From Paralvinella palmiformis (taxonomy: Eukaryota; Annelida; Polychaeta; Terebellida; Alvinellidae), in contig JAODUP010000417.1 of assembly GCA_025642065.1 (NCBI GenBank), positions 90,001 through 154,000 of the forward strand: a stretch of DNA of 64,000 bases. Direction: 5' to 3'. Within the stretch, counting starts at the first letter, position 1. Each line of letters begins with the position of its first letter. Below the pieces are notes generated by a model. The model did no database searches and was not told where the DNA came from. It saw only the letters and a list, made by a program, of their open reading frames with translations. The position numbers and the translations under genes were made by a program. This document shows positions 35,781-48,910 of this stretch, piece by piece.

Positions 35781-36337
35781 GGGGGGGTGCGTGTAGATAT
35801 GTTCTTGTTTCTGGTACACATATTGACAACATTAGGTGATAGAATATGCTTGTTCTCCTTTGGGGATGCTTATTAAGACTATAGCAGAGTTTGATCTATG
35901 TAGCAACATTCCCCATTAAGTAGTGTTTATGCCTTATACACAATACACATATATAATGAACTGATCAGTTTCAAACCTCAACGTGTAAAACATTCCAGTC
36001 CAACTCTATATTCTGGGCGACACATTACATGACGCAGCTGATAATAAACAACCGGCTCCTGATAATCTCGTCTCATCAATAGGTGTTCTTATAAGCCTTA
36101 GGAACAAATAATGTATACTCTATTTACTCTATTGTCCTGTTAGAATGACATAATTGTATGATGATTAGACTTGTTTATCCGTTGCTTAACATAAAACACG
36201 ACGTAATGGTTATGCGTCTGAATATTGCTATACCCATATATTGGAAGCATGCGTTCTATGCTATATTGGGAGTTGAAGTGCTTGCTGGATTTAAGCTATC
36301 TTGTGTTAGGGATAGCTGGAGAAATATTCATTATCAA

Positions 36338-36382
<45 letters not shown>

Positions 36383-36383
36383 C
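36338..36383. repeat. (TTA)n microsatellite
   Basis: A clean TTA array. Confidence 0.96.
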
Positions 36384-36414
36384 ATTGCTATTATTAGTAT
36401 TAGTCTATTAAATC

Positions 36415-36460
36415 TATATATATATATATATATAAAAAAAAAAAAATTTTTTTTTTTAAT
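36415..36460. repeat. (AT)n followed by an A13/T11 homopolymer junction
   Basis: Thirteen A (36434-36446) are followed directly by eleven T (36447-36457), a perfect palindrome centre next to an AT run. Confidence 0.95.
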
Positions 36461-36483
36461 ACATATGTAGTAATGTGTTATGC

Positions 36484-36485
<2 letters not shown>

Positions 36486-36520
<35 letters not shown>
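36486..36520. repeat. (AT)n microsatellite
   Basis: A short AT array before the first copy of a duplicated segment. Confidence 0.94.
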
Positions 36521-36522
<2 letters not shown>

Positions 36523-36539
36523 ATGCGTATGTAGTGCTT

Positions 36540-36714
36540 TAATTATTATCTATGAAGTGAATCTATTTAATTCTTTAAATACATATGTTTAAATATATGA
36601 CTGTTTAAATACATACTATTAAATTTCTTACATTTTATTTCTTTAAATATATACATTTACATAAATTGTTTTAATTTGTATTCTATTGAGCTCTGATGAA
36701 TTATATTATATATT

Positions 36715-36787
<73 letters not shown>

Positions 36788-36818
36788 TATATATATATGT
36801 GTGTATGTGTGTGTGTGC

Positions 36819-36877
<59 letters not shown>

Positions 36878-37130
36878 GTGTGTGTGTGTGTGTGTGGTGG
36901 GCGTGTGTATATGTGTGTGCGTGTACGTGCGTATGTGTGCGTGCTTGTGAATTATTATCTAGTGAAGTGAATCTATTTAATTCTTTAAATACATGACTGT
37001 TTAAATATATGACTGTTTAAATACATGACTATTAAACTTTCCTTCAGCATTTTACTTTCTTTCAAATACTGATACATTTACATGGAAAGTTGTTTTGAAG
37101 TTTGTATTCTGATTGAGCTGCTGATGATCT
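36540..37130 (+). repeat. Direct duplication (~160 bp) around a microsatellite
   Basis: 36540-36697 and 36948-37128 share AATTATTATCTA, GAAGTGAATCTATTTAATTC and TTTAAATACAT in the same order and orientation. The second copy carries many one- or two-base additions through its later part. An AT/GT microsatellite separates the two. Confidence 0.85.
36716..36947. repeat. (AT)n/(TG)n microsatellite cluster
   Basis: Two long AT blocks separated by a TGTGTATG block and followed by a TG block. Confidence 0.96.
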
Positions 37131-37954
37131 TTAAGGAACTAAAATATTACATAATATTATCCAAACTCCATGTTTATGAAATCACGCCTCAGGCTTAAAC
37201 CTCAGCACAGTTCCTCATAACACCATCACGTTTCATGATAATATCTCCATGTCGGCATAATGTAATATGAGGAAGTAGCCCGTTTTACTGCAACCTAAAT
37301 TCAGTTTTTCCTGTTACAAGCCAATTAATTGCTATAAAGTGGCAAAATCTAGTCCTAGACTTTCGGTTATCAGAATGTTTTAGTGAGGCTATATAACATT
37401 TACTTGCCATCTTAGATGGCAAGGTCTTATACACATATGGGCACATACATGTCTTGTTGTGTTTTGCAAGAGGATATAGTAGGAGGATGATATTCTCAGA
37501 CGACTTACTGGTTGGGTGGTTGTGCTATATATGATGTTATTATTTGTGTTGCTTGGTGATTGTAATTTACCTGAGGTTCCACCATCCAATATTCTATCGC
37601 TCAACTATGTTGCAGTGGGTGCTTAGCACTGAAGTAGATATAAACGGGCTGCCCGTCTGATGTTCATACGTATGAAATGAAACTATTTTATTGTAAACTA
37701 ATGGCATATTGAATGATCTAAATTTTCGACTGAAATTCTTCTGGTCTGTTATGGCTATTAGTTAACTGTCCTCGATACATATCAATATGAACATGAATCA
37801 ATAATGGAATATATAAATCGCTTGAAATTAGTTGCCTACACGCTGCTCACTATCCCGGGATATACACACTATCCCTGGAGCTGGTTTAAACACATCATTC
37901 AAAGCTTTTGACGTGTATTATCCTGCTTTAATCCAAAATGCCCCTGATACTACT

Positions 37955-38138
37955 GCTTTGTGATTGATATCTTACGACCACTTTTGTGCACATGGTAGGC
38001 TAAATGGGCCGAGCGACCTCCATGACGTTTGTAGACAAGTCAAAGATTAAAAACCTTAAAATATTAACCTGCCAAGTTTTGAACTCAAGTGGTTGTGATG
38101 TGTAGTCCAGCGCGCTACCAACTAGACCACGGAGGGGC
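37955..38138 (-). mobile_element. tRNA-derived SINE, head and body
   Basis: Reverse strand: a box-A match TGGTCTAGTTGG (complement of 38118-38129) and a degenerate box B GAGTTCAAAAC (complement of 38076-38086). A body follows with GAGGTCGCTCGGCCCATTTA and GTGCACAAAAGTGG. The body recurs at 41283-41400 and 13429-13490, which makes this a family and not a single tRNA pseudogene. Confidence 0.75.
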
Positions 38139-38139
38139 C

Positions 38140-40155
38140 CTTTGATCATTATTATACAGATTAGCAGGTGCTTTGCAAAGAAGTGGAATCGTCACAATGA
38201 TATAAATCCTATCCTATCGGCACATGCTGTATTACGTTATGGATCATCAAACTGGATTTGCTTATTTATAATAATAATAATAATGATAATGTTTAATATA
38301 ATATTAATATTTAATAACGATTTCTTACTAGCATAACACATTCAAGGGTGCTGTACAAATCATGTATAATATAATAATACCACAAACTAATATGTCTGTA
38401 AAACCGTATACTATATTGAAAAGATACATATTATGTATCTGTGAAAATAACCTTGTAGAAGTGCGTTTTTAGACAGATTTAACATGTTTTATTTACTGTA
38501 ACGCTACCTTATACTAGGCAACTTTCATTTGCTTCGCGACACTTTAGATACCTATTTAATCACAACATATACCCTATAATTTAAGGGGCAAGTGAAGTAG
38601 TTGTTGGAAACTGTATCTTTGATGAAATTATGTCAAATAAATATGTTTAATATGAGGTGGTATTGAAACGAGTTTGTAAGAAAGCTAACCTTTGGTATTC
38701 ATGTTTCAGCTGATGTTTGCTGATATTCAAAACCGATACAAATATGTCAACCAACTTTGAAGGTTCACTTTATTATACAATGTTTCAGCTTAAGCCAACT
38801 GTTTTCTAAGATTTAAATCGCATTTGCGAATTATCTTTTACTGTTGAAAAGGGATTTGTTCAATTGACTGAAGGTGCCAGCACATGTCTCTTAACGCAGC
38901 AAAATTGTTTCAATCTTGTGCACTGTGTATTTGATTATCATATTTTGTGTTACAATACATTTAATATTCTACTTTTATTTCACTTACGTTGTGAAGGTAG
39001 TTTTCCTTTTTACTCAAATATATGTTTTCCTCTACTTCTATTCAAGTGATTTTGAAGAGGCTTAATTGTACTTGTATTCTAATATTAAATAAATGGAAAA
39101 TGGAGGATATTCTCAATAATTAAATAGTTATATACATTCAGTAGAACCTATATATCACATGTCGTATACTTATTCAAAAACTATCAATACAACATATTTC
39201 AGTTTATTTTATTACTTAGTTTCATTTCCACATTATCTGAGCAACTCTAAGCAAAAGTAAGATACTTTTGCTTAGAGTTGTGTCAAAGATAAGTTGTTAG
39301 AATTAGCTAAATATGACACAGGTCTAGCTAGTATGCTGCAGTGGTGCTGGTTTCAACCAGCGATACATCCTTACTTAAATACAGTTTGATGTAACATTCT
39401 GGTGATGTAAATTTTTAATTGCAATTGGTCCTTAGATTGTATCTCAATTACCTTTGCTATCACTCAATTGGGACCTTGGTGTGTCAATTACTAGTTCAGA
39501 TTTAATTATAGTGGAATTGCTAGTTAAATGTAAGCCAATGATCCCGTCTCCTTCTAATTTATTTAAAACTGGTGAATAACAGTATGCTATCAAATCTGAT
39601 TTTTTCGGAATGACCTAGGAGACAATCAGAAAAATTAATTTTTCAGGCAAACCAAAATTCGCCAAATTTTAATGTCGCCAATATGTCCATACCAGTAAAT
39701 AATCCTTGACGCCATATTAAACATATTCAATTTACATCCACCTAATACGACATGTAATTGATGGCCGGTAGGCAACAAGTAGCATATACTGGAATATATC
39801 AATTATATGCCAAATTTGATTTAACGTGCTGGTGCATATTTCCTTCATTTCTTTCCTTTGCAAAACTATGACAGGGAAGGATTTGGTTGATATAAAAAGA
39901 TATTGTGTTCCACGCTATAAATTAGGCATTTATACTGACACTTGCTAGGAAGAACTGAGTAGAAATATCAGTCTCAGACGAATTTGATTTACATCAAGAT
40001 TGGATGTTGTTCGCTGGTTTGATTGATCGCCCTGAGATAATATTTTAGAGTGGATGCATAATTGGTAGAGTACACGTTGAGATATATTGGAAAGGAAAAT
40101 GATTGGGAATTTGACAGATATACAATTGGAGAAAAAAGAGATGCACTGCCAAAAT
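38140..40155. other. Gene-free stretch with one perfect hairpin
   Basis: No supported gene. The only structured item I see is the inverted repeat at 39242-39280. Confidence 0.45.
39242..39280. repeat. Perfect 18-bp inverted repeat with 3-base loop
   Basis: CAACTCTAAGCAAAAGTA (39242-39259), loop AGA, then its exact reverse complement (39263-39280). A few bases further out on each side, TTATCT and AGATAA could also pair with a small offset. Confidence 0.95.
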
Positions 40156-40159
40156 AAAA

Positions 40160-40162
<3 letters not shown>

Positions 40163-40219
<57 letters not shown>

Positions 40220-40230
40220 TATATATAATA
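40163..40230. repeat. (AT)n microsatellite
   Basis: AT alternation with phase slips at its right end. Confidence 0.96.
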
Positions 40231-40433
40231 TTTCATGTCATTAAATTATTAATTAGCTAAGTCACGTCCGCCAGATCACTTGATTAGAGCTGATTATGTT
40301 ATGTGCAAGTCATGAAAACAAAAGAAATTCGATTTTTATAATAGTGAAAATTAGATAAAACAAATGTAAATATATCACTAAGGCATATCACTAAGATACA
40401 TGCGACAAATATTATATGAACACAAATTTTAAT

Positions 40434-40515
40434 TAGCCAATTTTTCATACAAGAACATAATATTGGTACCTATTTCAACTGTATTTGGTATTGGCTGATA
40501 TATTTCATTTATGTA
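40434..40515 (-). mobile_element. Dispersed repeat family D, second copy
   Basis: The reverse complement matches 26192-26295, lacking about 25 bases of its middle. It is followed by the (AT)n array at 40524-40578. Confidence 0.7.
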
Positions 40516-40520
40516 GAGGT

Positions 40521-40523
<3 letters not shown>

Positions 40524-40578
<55 letters not shown>
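40524..40578. repeat. (AT)n microsatellite
   Basis: Pure AT alternation next to the family-D copy. Confidence 0.97.
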
Positions 40579-40579
<1 letters not shown>

Positions 40580-41280
40580 TCTGATTCTAACTGATTTAGA
40601 CAAATCAATAAACAATGCATTGGAATGATTTATGGAATTCAAATAACTAACGATATTTGACAACCGCCAATTTCTTCAAAGATAAAGAAGATCTACCTCT
40701 TATTATTATTTGATAATTATCACTATGAAGTACAATATGGCAATAATTGATCAATAATTGGACACATTAATTTGTGTTTCAGATTACATGCTGTATCATA
40801 TTACTGCGTGCCATTGGAAATTCTCTTTTAATTTGGTGAAGCAGTGATAAATGACTTGAAGTGATATCATATTTTTGATGATACCTTAAAATAATCCTTG
40901 CTACGAAGACAAGAAAATTCGTAATTGCTAATAGGCGCAATACTTATGGGCTCATTCTTTATGAAACAAAACAAAATAAATCAAAATTCCACTTGTATAC
41001 TATAAGAGAGTAGTTTCGAGAGGTTAGGCGGAATAACATGACCTTTCCCTTCAATACCACTTACGCAATGAATCAGATTAAGAGTGATTTGTACATTTGG
41101 TGTCCCTCTATAAGTTAGACAAAAATGGATTCATTGAAATCGGTGCCTATGTTTTAAGCCTGTTTAAACACACCTACTTGTATTTGTTTATATCGCATAT
41201 TATCATTATCTGAACACACCTGAATAAGTTATTTATCCCTACGATTCACTTACTATTATTATTATTATTATTATAATTAT

Positions 41281-41400
41281 TTAGAGGTCGCTCGGCCCAT
41301 TTATTCTACCTTGTGGACAAAAGTGGCCGTAAAGATCAATCATCATCCCATCAGGGACTGTGTCTCATTTGCCGCAAAAGCGACTACTTAAGTATAAGTG
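41281..41400 (+). mobile_element. SINE body fragment
   Basis: GAGGTCGCTCGGCCCATTTA, then ACAAAAGTGGCCGTAA, matches the SINE at 37955-38138 in opposite orientation and the fragment at 13429-13490. The tRNA-like head is absent; the sequence before it is a TTA array. Confidence 0.7.
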
Positions 41401-43061
41401 TTCGCAACACAAAAATTGATTACATTTTGAAGATTGTGATTTGATAAGTTAGCCGTCAAATTGCAAAACTTAAACTTGTGCTTTATCTTTCTTCCCAAGT
41501 AATTCATCCGCCAGATCAAAAAGGCTATCCCCCTCTCTCTATCAAATGTATTATGGCTGTTTTGTTGGCATTACTCCCCCTACATACATAGTCTTACTCG
41601 CTGAACGCTACTCTCGTTCATTGGCGGCAGTACAGCGTTCTTCTAAAGCAACAAATTATGTGTCTAACCATCTTACCTGTATTTGTGGAGGGTTTCTCTT
41701 TGAAGCCGACTTTTAATCATACGTTCGAAGTGTTATTTTAAGTATTCTTATCTTTATTTGCCAAATATATGTGCGTTCCTAGGTGACTGCTATAAATCGT
41801 AGCTACATAATACCGATAGTGGATGCAGCAAACAGTCAATTATCAGTGTTAACAACAATGTAAATACATTTGTCATATACTTCCTCTGTTTAATGCAATG
41901 GTGTAGTATTACGGAATAAACTGATTTGGTATAAGGGTAGTCGAAACAAATGGCTACTTAATATAATCTTATATGATAAATCTAATTTTGATGGCTGGAG
42001 GATAAGTACTGTCCAGGTTTGTTGTTATAGGATTACGACACATTCCTTCACTTGGCGAAACAAGATGTCCTCCATTAACAGATCAGTTGATAAACGTGCT
42101 ATTCTTTTGTATTATAAAAACAGTTAATATGTGCTGGTGCATATATTTAGCATTGCATTACATAGCATGATTTGATATGTAAATATGGTTTCTTAATAGA
42201 AGAAACAAATCACATGAATCAGAAATGATTTAATAAGAATGATTTAAGTCTTAGAATGTTATTTTAATGTTGAAAAAAATACAAGGTAGCCTTCTTTCTA
42301 TGCCCTCTCTCTCTTTCTTTTTCTCTTCTAAATAAATATAATGAATAATATAATGTTATCTATGCAATACATATCTAGAAAAATATATTCACGAGGTAAA
42401 CTGCGTTAGGCAGATATTCTAACCATTAATCCTGGGAAGCTTAATTGTTGTTCATTTCAGTGGTCAAACAATAACTGATTGGTTCAGCATTTATTGTTCT
42501 ACCTCCTAGACATAATCTCTTGAATATTAAGATGATAATTAGGATGTTATTAATATTGATAATATGATTTTGCTGTATTATTTAGTTTAATAAGGTTTTG
42601 TTATATCTTCAAGAATTTATATATTCACGAATAAAAACAAAAACAGAAAATACTTATTACAATTATGTTTATGATGATAGTGATAATGATAATATTGATG
42701 AATATTATCATGGTATCATGCCCTATGACATACAGAAGAAAATGTCACCGTATACATGGAATGTCTGTACTGGGTACTCATCATTCCGCACAATAAGACG
42801 CAATGGCAAGACTCGTGTAGATTGGACGGAGTATTAGCTATGTACAACCAGTGATAAACACTGATTGAACAATTAAAGCCAATTTTCTGTCTGTTAAAAG
42901 TCGTAGATGATCGGGACCTTCCCGATATTAAAATGATAATAGTGGTTCACTAATTACTGTACCTTATTAACAAATTCAGGGGAAATTGAGAGCTGACTAA
43001 AATACTGATTACATATTGATGAAATTGTGTAATTTAAAAAACCAAACAGGTCATTTGATTT

Positions 43062-43097
<36 letters not shown>

Positions 43098-44160
43098 CCA
43101 AGCATTGTGTTATTTCATTAGTTTGTTGTCTATGGTACAGGCAAAGGCAAAAACCATAACATGATATTAAAACATACTGATATAGCTACGAATTTGATAG
43201 ACTCCTTAATTATTCCTCTGGATGATTTAACTGGAAACACATTACATATAGTCAAATATGGTTAACCTTAACGGAGGTTTTCCTTTAGAGCAGGTTATGC
43301 AATTTCATATAGGATAGGTACATGGAATTAGATAATATGTATCCTAGAATCATTATTTTCAACTTCCCATCAATCCTTTTCTTTTATGAAGGTCTCCAAC
43401 GTGCTCCAGTTTGACGTACTAAATACATCATGTATTCAAAACAGTGTACGTCATTCATCCGATGATATATGCAGTAAGTGGTTCATAGATCAGGTATGTT
43501 ACTAATTATATCACGTAGTGCTCCAAGGACATCGATAATTCTAAAGACATACTCGTTTTGGTAATAGTTGTATTGTATCATTCTATATTAAGAAAAACAA
43601 CAAAACAAACTGAGACCATCAGTACCTCCTCTTCCGCCAGATGTCTGCATGATTAAAACTTTAGCATCTTTTTCAATTACTGACATTGGGCAATTTCAAC
43701 CCGACCCTTTATTTATACATTATATATGAGTGTTTGTATGGATTTGCTTTAATAGTTGATGTCCCAGCCTGACACTTTGTAGTAGATATGTTTGTGATAT
43801 GTCAGAATGATCTTAAAATAAACGATAAAGTACTAATCTAGTTTGAGTTAATGAAGTGAATGTCTGAAATAGGAATTAGCCATGGACGGTTTTATATATT
43901 ATCTAATTCAGATGACTGATATTCAAAATTACGTAATTATGCTGTTAATAATTGTTATATGTATACTCATATATGTAGCTTATTTTGATAAGTACAGGTA
44001 AATCACCACTTATTACTATTGTTCAATTAAATAGCGAAATATTTAATAGTTGAGATACGTGGTTTATTTTTCGTGTTCTTTGTTACGCCGACATTGTTAG
44101 ACGATATTTCCTGTTCCCTAGCACCTTAAACATATGCAAAGCTGGCACTGATTAGAGCTT
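41400..44160. other. Gene-free stretch
   Basis: No supported gene. It contains a short AT array at 43067-43094. The 79-codon frame at 42598-42837 starts at TTG and shows no domain. Confidence 0.4.
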
Positions 44161-44168
44161 GATATGAA

Positions 44169-44844
44169 GTGTACAACGATGATACATGTTTATTTGCGAT
44201 TCCTCTATTGTTGGAAATGGACATCTCAGTTACAAGATCCAACATAACACCAACTAGCTTGACAGCAAGAAAGCAAATCACGCCGTTAATGAGGCAACAA
44301 GGCCTGACAAAAATACGTTACGTGACTAAAATATGCCTGCTGCCGTCTTGCAAGGAAGTGACAGAACCAAAGGGTTGTATGAGGTGTCAGAACGTAAACG
44401 TCCATGAAGTGGCTAGCTGTTCGTATAATGCTGACTTGCGACACCTGTGGCGTTGATATTCCGCGCTCTGCATAAAGTACGTTTACTACTGAATATAGAT
44501 CACTAACTTATACAATGATGAAAAGTATGTTCACTAGACTACCGGTCTATTTGGAAGCTAGGATAATCGGCACTACCGGACCATTCTCCACAGTATACAA
44601 AAGTCTCACTCACATCAATACTGTTCCTTTGTCTAGCCGCTCGTCGGACAAACTATCGGATGACACGGTTGTACTAATGAATATTTCTTCAGAGGACCTG
44701 TCGGGAATAAAGCGATCCCGAGATTATCATTACAGTAGTTTGTCTTTCATTTGGCCAATGATACATGTTATACCAGTTGGAATTCCTGTCTTTGTGGAAT
44801 GCTTTATAATTTTCTTAAATCGCTCCTTGACTACTGGATACTAA
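44169..44844 (+). other. Candidate coding remnant, unrecognised
   Basis: Two neighbouring open frames of 95 and 109 codons (44169-44456 and 44515-44844, different frames) lie in a patch with more GC than its surroundings. The first has ATG at 44217 and a cysteine cluster near its end (C-x4-C, then C-x2-C). The second starts at ATG 44515 and ends with a hydrophobic segment (VIPVGIPVFVECFIIFL) that could cross a membrane. I recognise neither. They may be exons, a decayed gene or chance; a possible GTACGT donor lies between them at 44477. Confidence 0.25.
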
Positions 44845-45581
44845 GCGTAAAGAACATTATAGCTACATTACACCTATGGTGCCTACTTGAAATGAGTTGT
44901 TATACTCACACAATATTTATATAATTAATTAATTCTCAGAAGGAACATTTTGTTTAAAGTTAACTTACTGGTAAATCCATTGTACTTGTATTAATCAATT
45001 TACTAAATAACAAATATTTACCTTATAATATTATTGATTAAACAGAAGGGCTTCTCTAAATAATGGTTATGTCTTTACTATATTAATCAATCTGAAATCT
45101 TTGAAACACCAAGATAACCCAAAAATATGACAATCGTCAAACAAATCCTTTGACCGAATACGTATATAAGTTAACAGCTTCCTTGAATCAGCTGCAAAGT
45201 AAAAGATTAACAGGAAGAAAGTTTTATATAAAAAAAACTCGAGGTCAAAATGTACAATAGCAACTTCCTCGCCAAGATAAAATGGTATGATAAATCTTCT
45301 CAGCCAAGATTTTACTACTCCATAGTCAACGAAAGTAGTTATACTAATAACTAAGTAGATGGACTACTTAAGCTTGGCGTTAGCTCATGATGTAATAATT
45401 CATTAGCTTACCTTCTGCCCTGTTGATGTGATGGCGAATTCATGTTTTGGTTGGATGGGCTAGTGGTTGGCAAATAAACATACCATGGTAATTTGATAGA
45501 TAATGATTAATAGAAGGTATCACAACCACCATGATGCTGATTAACTCTAGGTTTTTACAGATGGTATATTGCCACATCTGA

Positions 45582-45704
<123 letters not shown>

Positions 45705-45707
45705 CCT

Positions 45708-45858
<151 letters not shown>

Positions 45859-46537
45859 GTATCTATCTATCTTACGTGACGTGTTGTTATATATACAATT
45901 TATGCCAAACGTTATTAGCATCTTAGATATTTTAGATCACATGGTTAAACAATATATTAAATAACGTATTTAGATCTATATTTTGCTTATCAAAATATAT
46001 CGATAATATAATGTCATAAATGATATCTCTGCTACACATTCGTTGTATCTAGCACTCTCCAGTCACCATATCAGTAATGGTATAATTAAGAACTAATGTT
46101 TTCTATTTTTGAATATGATACACAATTTAAAAAAAAGAGATCTTATCATATGGATACCTTTTTTATAAGTATGTGAAAAACGAGTAATATTTTATCACGT
46201 AACACTGGTTTGCATGGTTGTATACTATGTTCTTATTGATTTCAACAAGTAACATCATTACACAAATTAAATACATTCAGGAACACACATATAATCTCAA
46301 TATTTGTTACTTCCTATCTCCATATGCATGTTAAATCACTCGCCATTACTTGAGCGACTACTACTAATAATACTTATCAGATTATTGCATATTGGCTGTG
46401 TCTGTAATAAAGTTTAGTATTTGATTAAGACACGACAAGCCACCACCTTTTAGGGGGTATTTAAATATCACGAATTGGATGCATTTGAAACTTAGCCATC
46501 TACGTTTATTCGCAGAATATAAAACCAAAATGCTACC

Positions 46538-47062
46538 ATACCTACTACTAGTACTTCCACTACCTACTACTACTACTACTACTACTACTGCTACTACTAC
46601 CACTAATACTAATACTAATACCACCAGCACCACTTGGACTACTACTACTACTACTACTCCTACCACCACCACCTCTATTACTTCTACCACCACAACCACT
46701 ACTTCTACTATTACAACTACCAACATCTATTCAACAACCAATTATACTGCTACTACTACTACTACTACTACTACTACTCCTACTACCACCACCAACAACA
46801 ACAACAATACTACTACAAACTCTACTACCACTGCTACTACTACTACTACTACTCCTACCACCATCACCACCACTACTACTGATAACATTACTACTACTAC
46901 TACTACTACTACAAATACCACCATCACTGTTTCTACTACTAGTACTACTACTACTGCTACTACTACTACTGCTACGAGTATTGCTACTGCTACAATACCT
47001 ACTACTAGTACTACTACTACTACAGCTACTACTCCTACTACTACTAATAATAATAATAACAT
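46538..47062. repeat. Long degenerate (ACT)n/(ACC)n array
   Basis: About 525 bp of ACT, ACC and AAC triplets. One forward frame stays open for 209 codons (46479-47108) as a threonine-rich polymer; reverse frames are Val-rich. No signal peptide, cysteines or flanking exon evidence supports a protein, so I call it a repeat. Confidence 0.85.
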
Positions 47063-47109
47063 AGGTATTACATCTAGGAATAAGTATTTACTGTCATTAC
47101 CACTCTAAA

Positions 47110-48540
47110 GCTGGTGACTGCTAAAGGAAACACAGCTAACGCTACTGTTACCTCTACCCTTGATATTTCAAACCGATTTAAATTTTATTGTTTAAGTATG
47201 ATTAGGGACCATATAACTAGTGTTTGTAGAAATATGTTTCACATTAGGCTGTGCCGAATGAGTGACAGCCTGGGGATTCTCTCCGAAGAACAAAGCCATG
47301 TTTCGAATCTCATCGTGTTAGTCGCTGAACAACAGCATTACCAGATAGGTTAATGAATACGCCTCGATCCTAGGTGAGTATTTCATTAGACCCATCATGT
47401 ACACGCTTCGAGTTCATGATTGTATGCAGGTTTATTGAACAGCGAACAGGAACATTAACAATATTGCCACATTTACACGATACAACTTTAAACATCTAGT
47501 TCAATACCTTCTCCTTTATACACTTTGCTGCAATCTCTCTAGTGACTATTTACAATTTACTAAACAAATCCATTGCATATCCATCAGTAAATAAGTTATT
47601 TCAACACAGTTTGTAAAATAATGTTGAGATATTATCTGGTAGTCTAGATTGAGATTGCCAGGTCAACCTTAGCTGGGAAAACACCTGCAACCCACGGAGG
47701 GGGCAGATGTTCTTTAAGAAAAAGAGAGCCATGTAGAATTAACCTCTTTCAACTATGATCAGACTAAGATTGAGAAAGAAGCAAATAGGTATTATAAAAA
47801 TATCAACCTACATGAAAGCGCTCAGAATATATTACAAAAGATGATTAAGAAAATTATTTCACAATGAAATATTTGATAACAAGTTTTTAATAATATATAA
47901 TTGGCGTTGGTGCGATTGCTTTGTAAACTGAAAAGGGAAAATAATATCCCTGTTGAGGTAGATATGAAATATTGTATTTTAGACATGTATAGGGCTTTGT
48001 AATTCGTCAGATCAGTATATTTAGTCCAAACCAGTCAGTGAAATTCTTTAGCTTAAAATCTTATGTTTAATATATTATTGTCTTAAAAATAACCAGGCCG
48101 GAAACCATTTGGGAACTGTTAATTTAAACTTAAAATGCATAAATATATATACACGTCATCAATGTAATTAGCCTTTTAACATACTTCGATATAAATTCAT
48201 AGGCAATCAAATAAAAAGTACAGTGAACCAATCTGATGAATAAATGGCAAACTATATGATTATATAATTGTATTTAATTATTTATAATTATAAGAGTAAT
48301 TTATTACATTAAACGTCGTGACCAAACTAATGGCAACATGTGATTACTGGTAACATGATACTTCTTGCAACAAGTGACAATGGACACCAACCACAAAATG
48401 ACTAGTTCAATCACTGAGTTTTGATGTACCAAACTGGAGTCTTGGTGTATGTACTGAAGACTATACTCTGCTTGTCAACTAAATGTCAAAATGTGTAAAC
48501 GATCACCCATACAGGAAATAATCCAGTTCAAAGTACTGAT
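47110..48540. other. Gene-free stretch
   Basis: The 79-codon frame at 47114-47353 follows the ACT array, with no recognisable domain. Nothing else is supportable. Confidence 0.4.
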
Positions 48541-48559
48541 TAATCGATTTTTAATGGCC

Positions 48560-48910
48560 TGTGGGCGCCGCCATTTTGAAGGTCGACAGATACCGGAAGC
48601 ACCTGAATGCTGACGTCACTTGAGCATATCCTGTTGACCTGTAATCCGTAAGGCCGCACAAAAACATATAAACAAATGCTAGCAAAGAATTATTCCAGAA
48701 CTAAACGATATTACCTTGTTAACATGACGTCAATGATATACAACCATATCAGTTTGAGCCAGACGGAACCTCACAAAAGGAAGATGATTCAAAATGTCTC
48801 AGAAAGTAACGCTCAATAGAAACTGTGATCCATAACAGTTTAAAGAGCACCGATGAGACGTCAGAGCATTTAAATTTTCTCATTCCCGCCTTCGAATCTT
48901 GCTTCCGGTA
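48560..48910. promoter_or_regulatory. Cluster of YY1-, ETS- and CRE-like motifs
   Basis: GCCGCCATTTTG (YY1 type) at 48567-48578, ACCGGAAG (ETS type) at 48592-48599 and the palindromic TGACGTCA (CRE) at 48611-48618 lie within about 52 bp. A second pair in reverse order lies at 48857-48863 (GACGTCA) and 48902-48909 (CTTCCGGT). These motifs cluster in animal promoters, but no gene is visible next to them. Confidence 0.35.

Noticed and set aside
38071..38138. Possible genuine tRNA gene on the reverse strand
   Set aside because: Box B is degenerate, no full cloverleaf forms, and the downstream body recurs elsewhere, so it is a SINE head.
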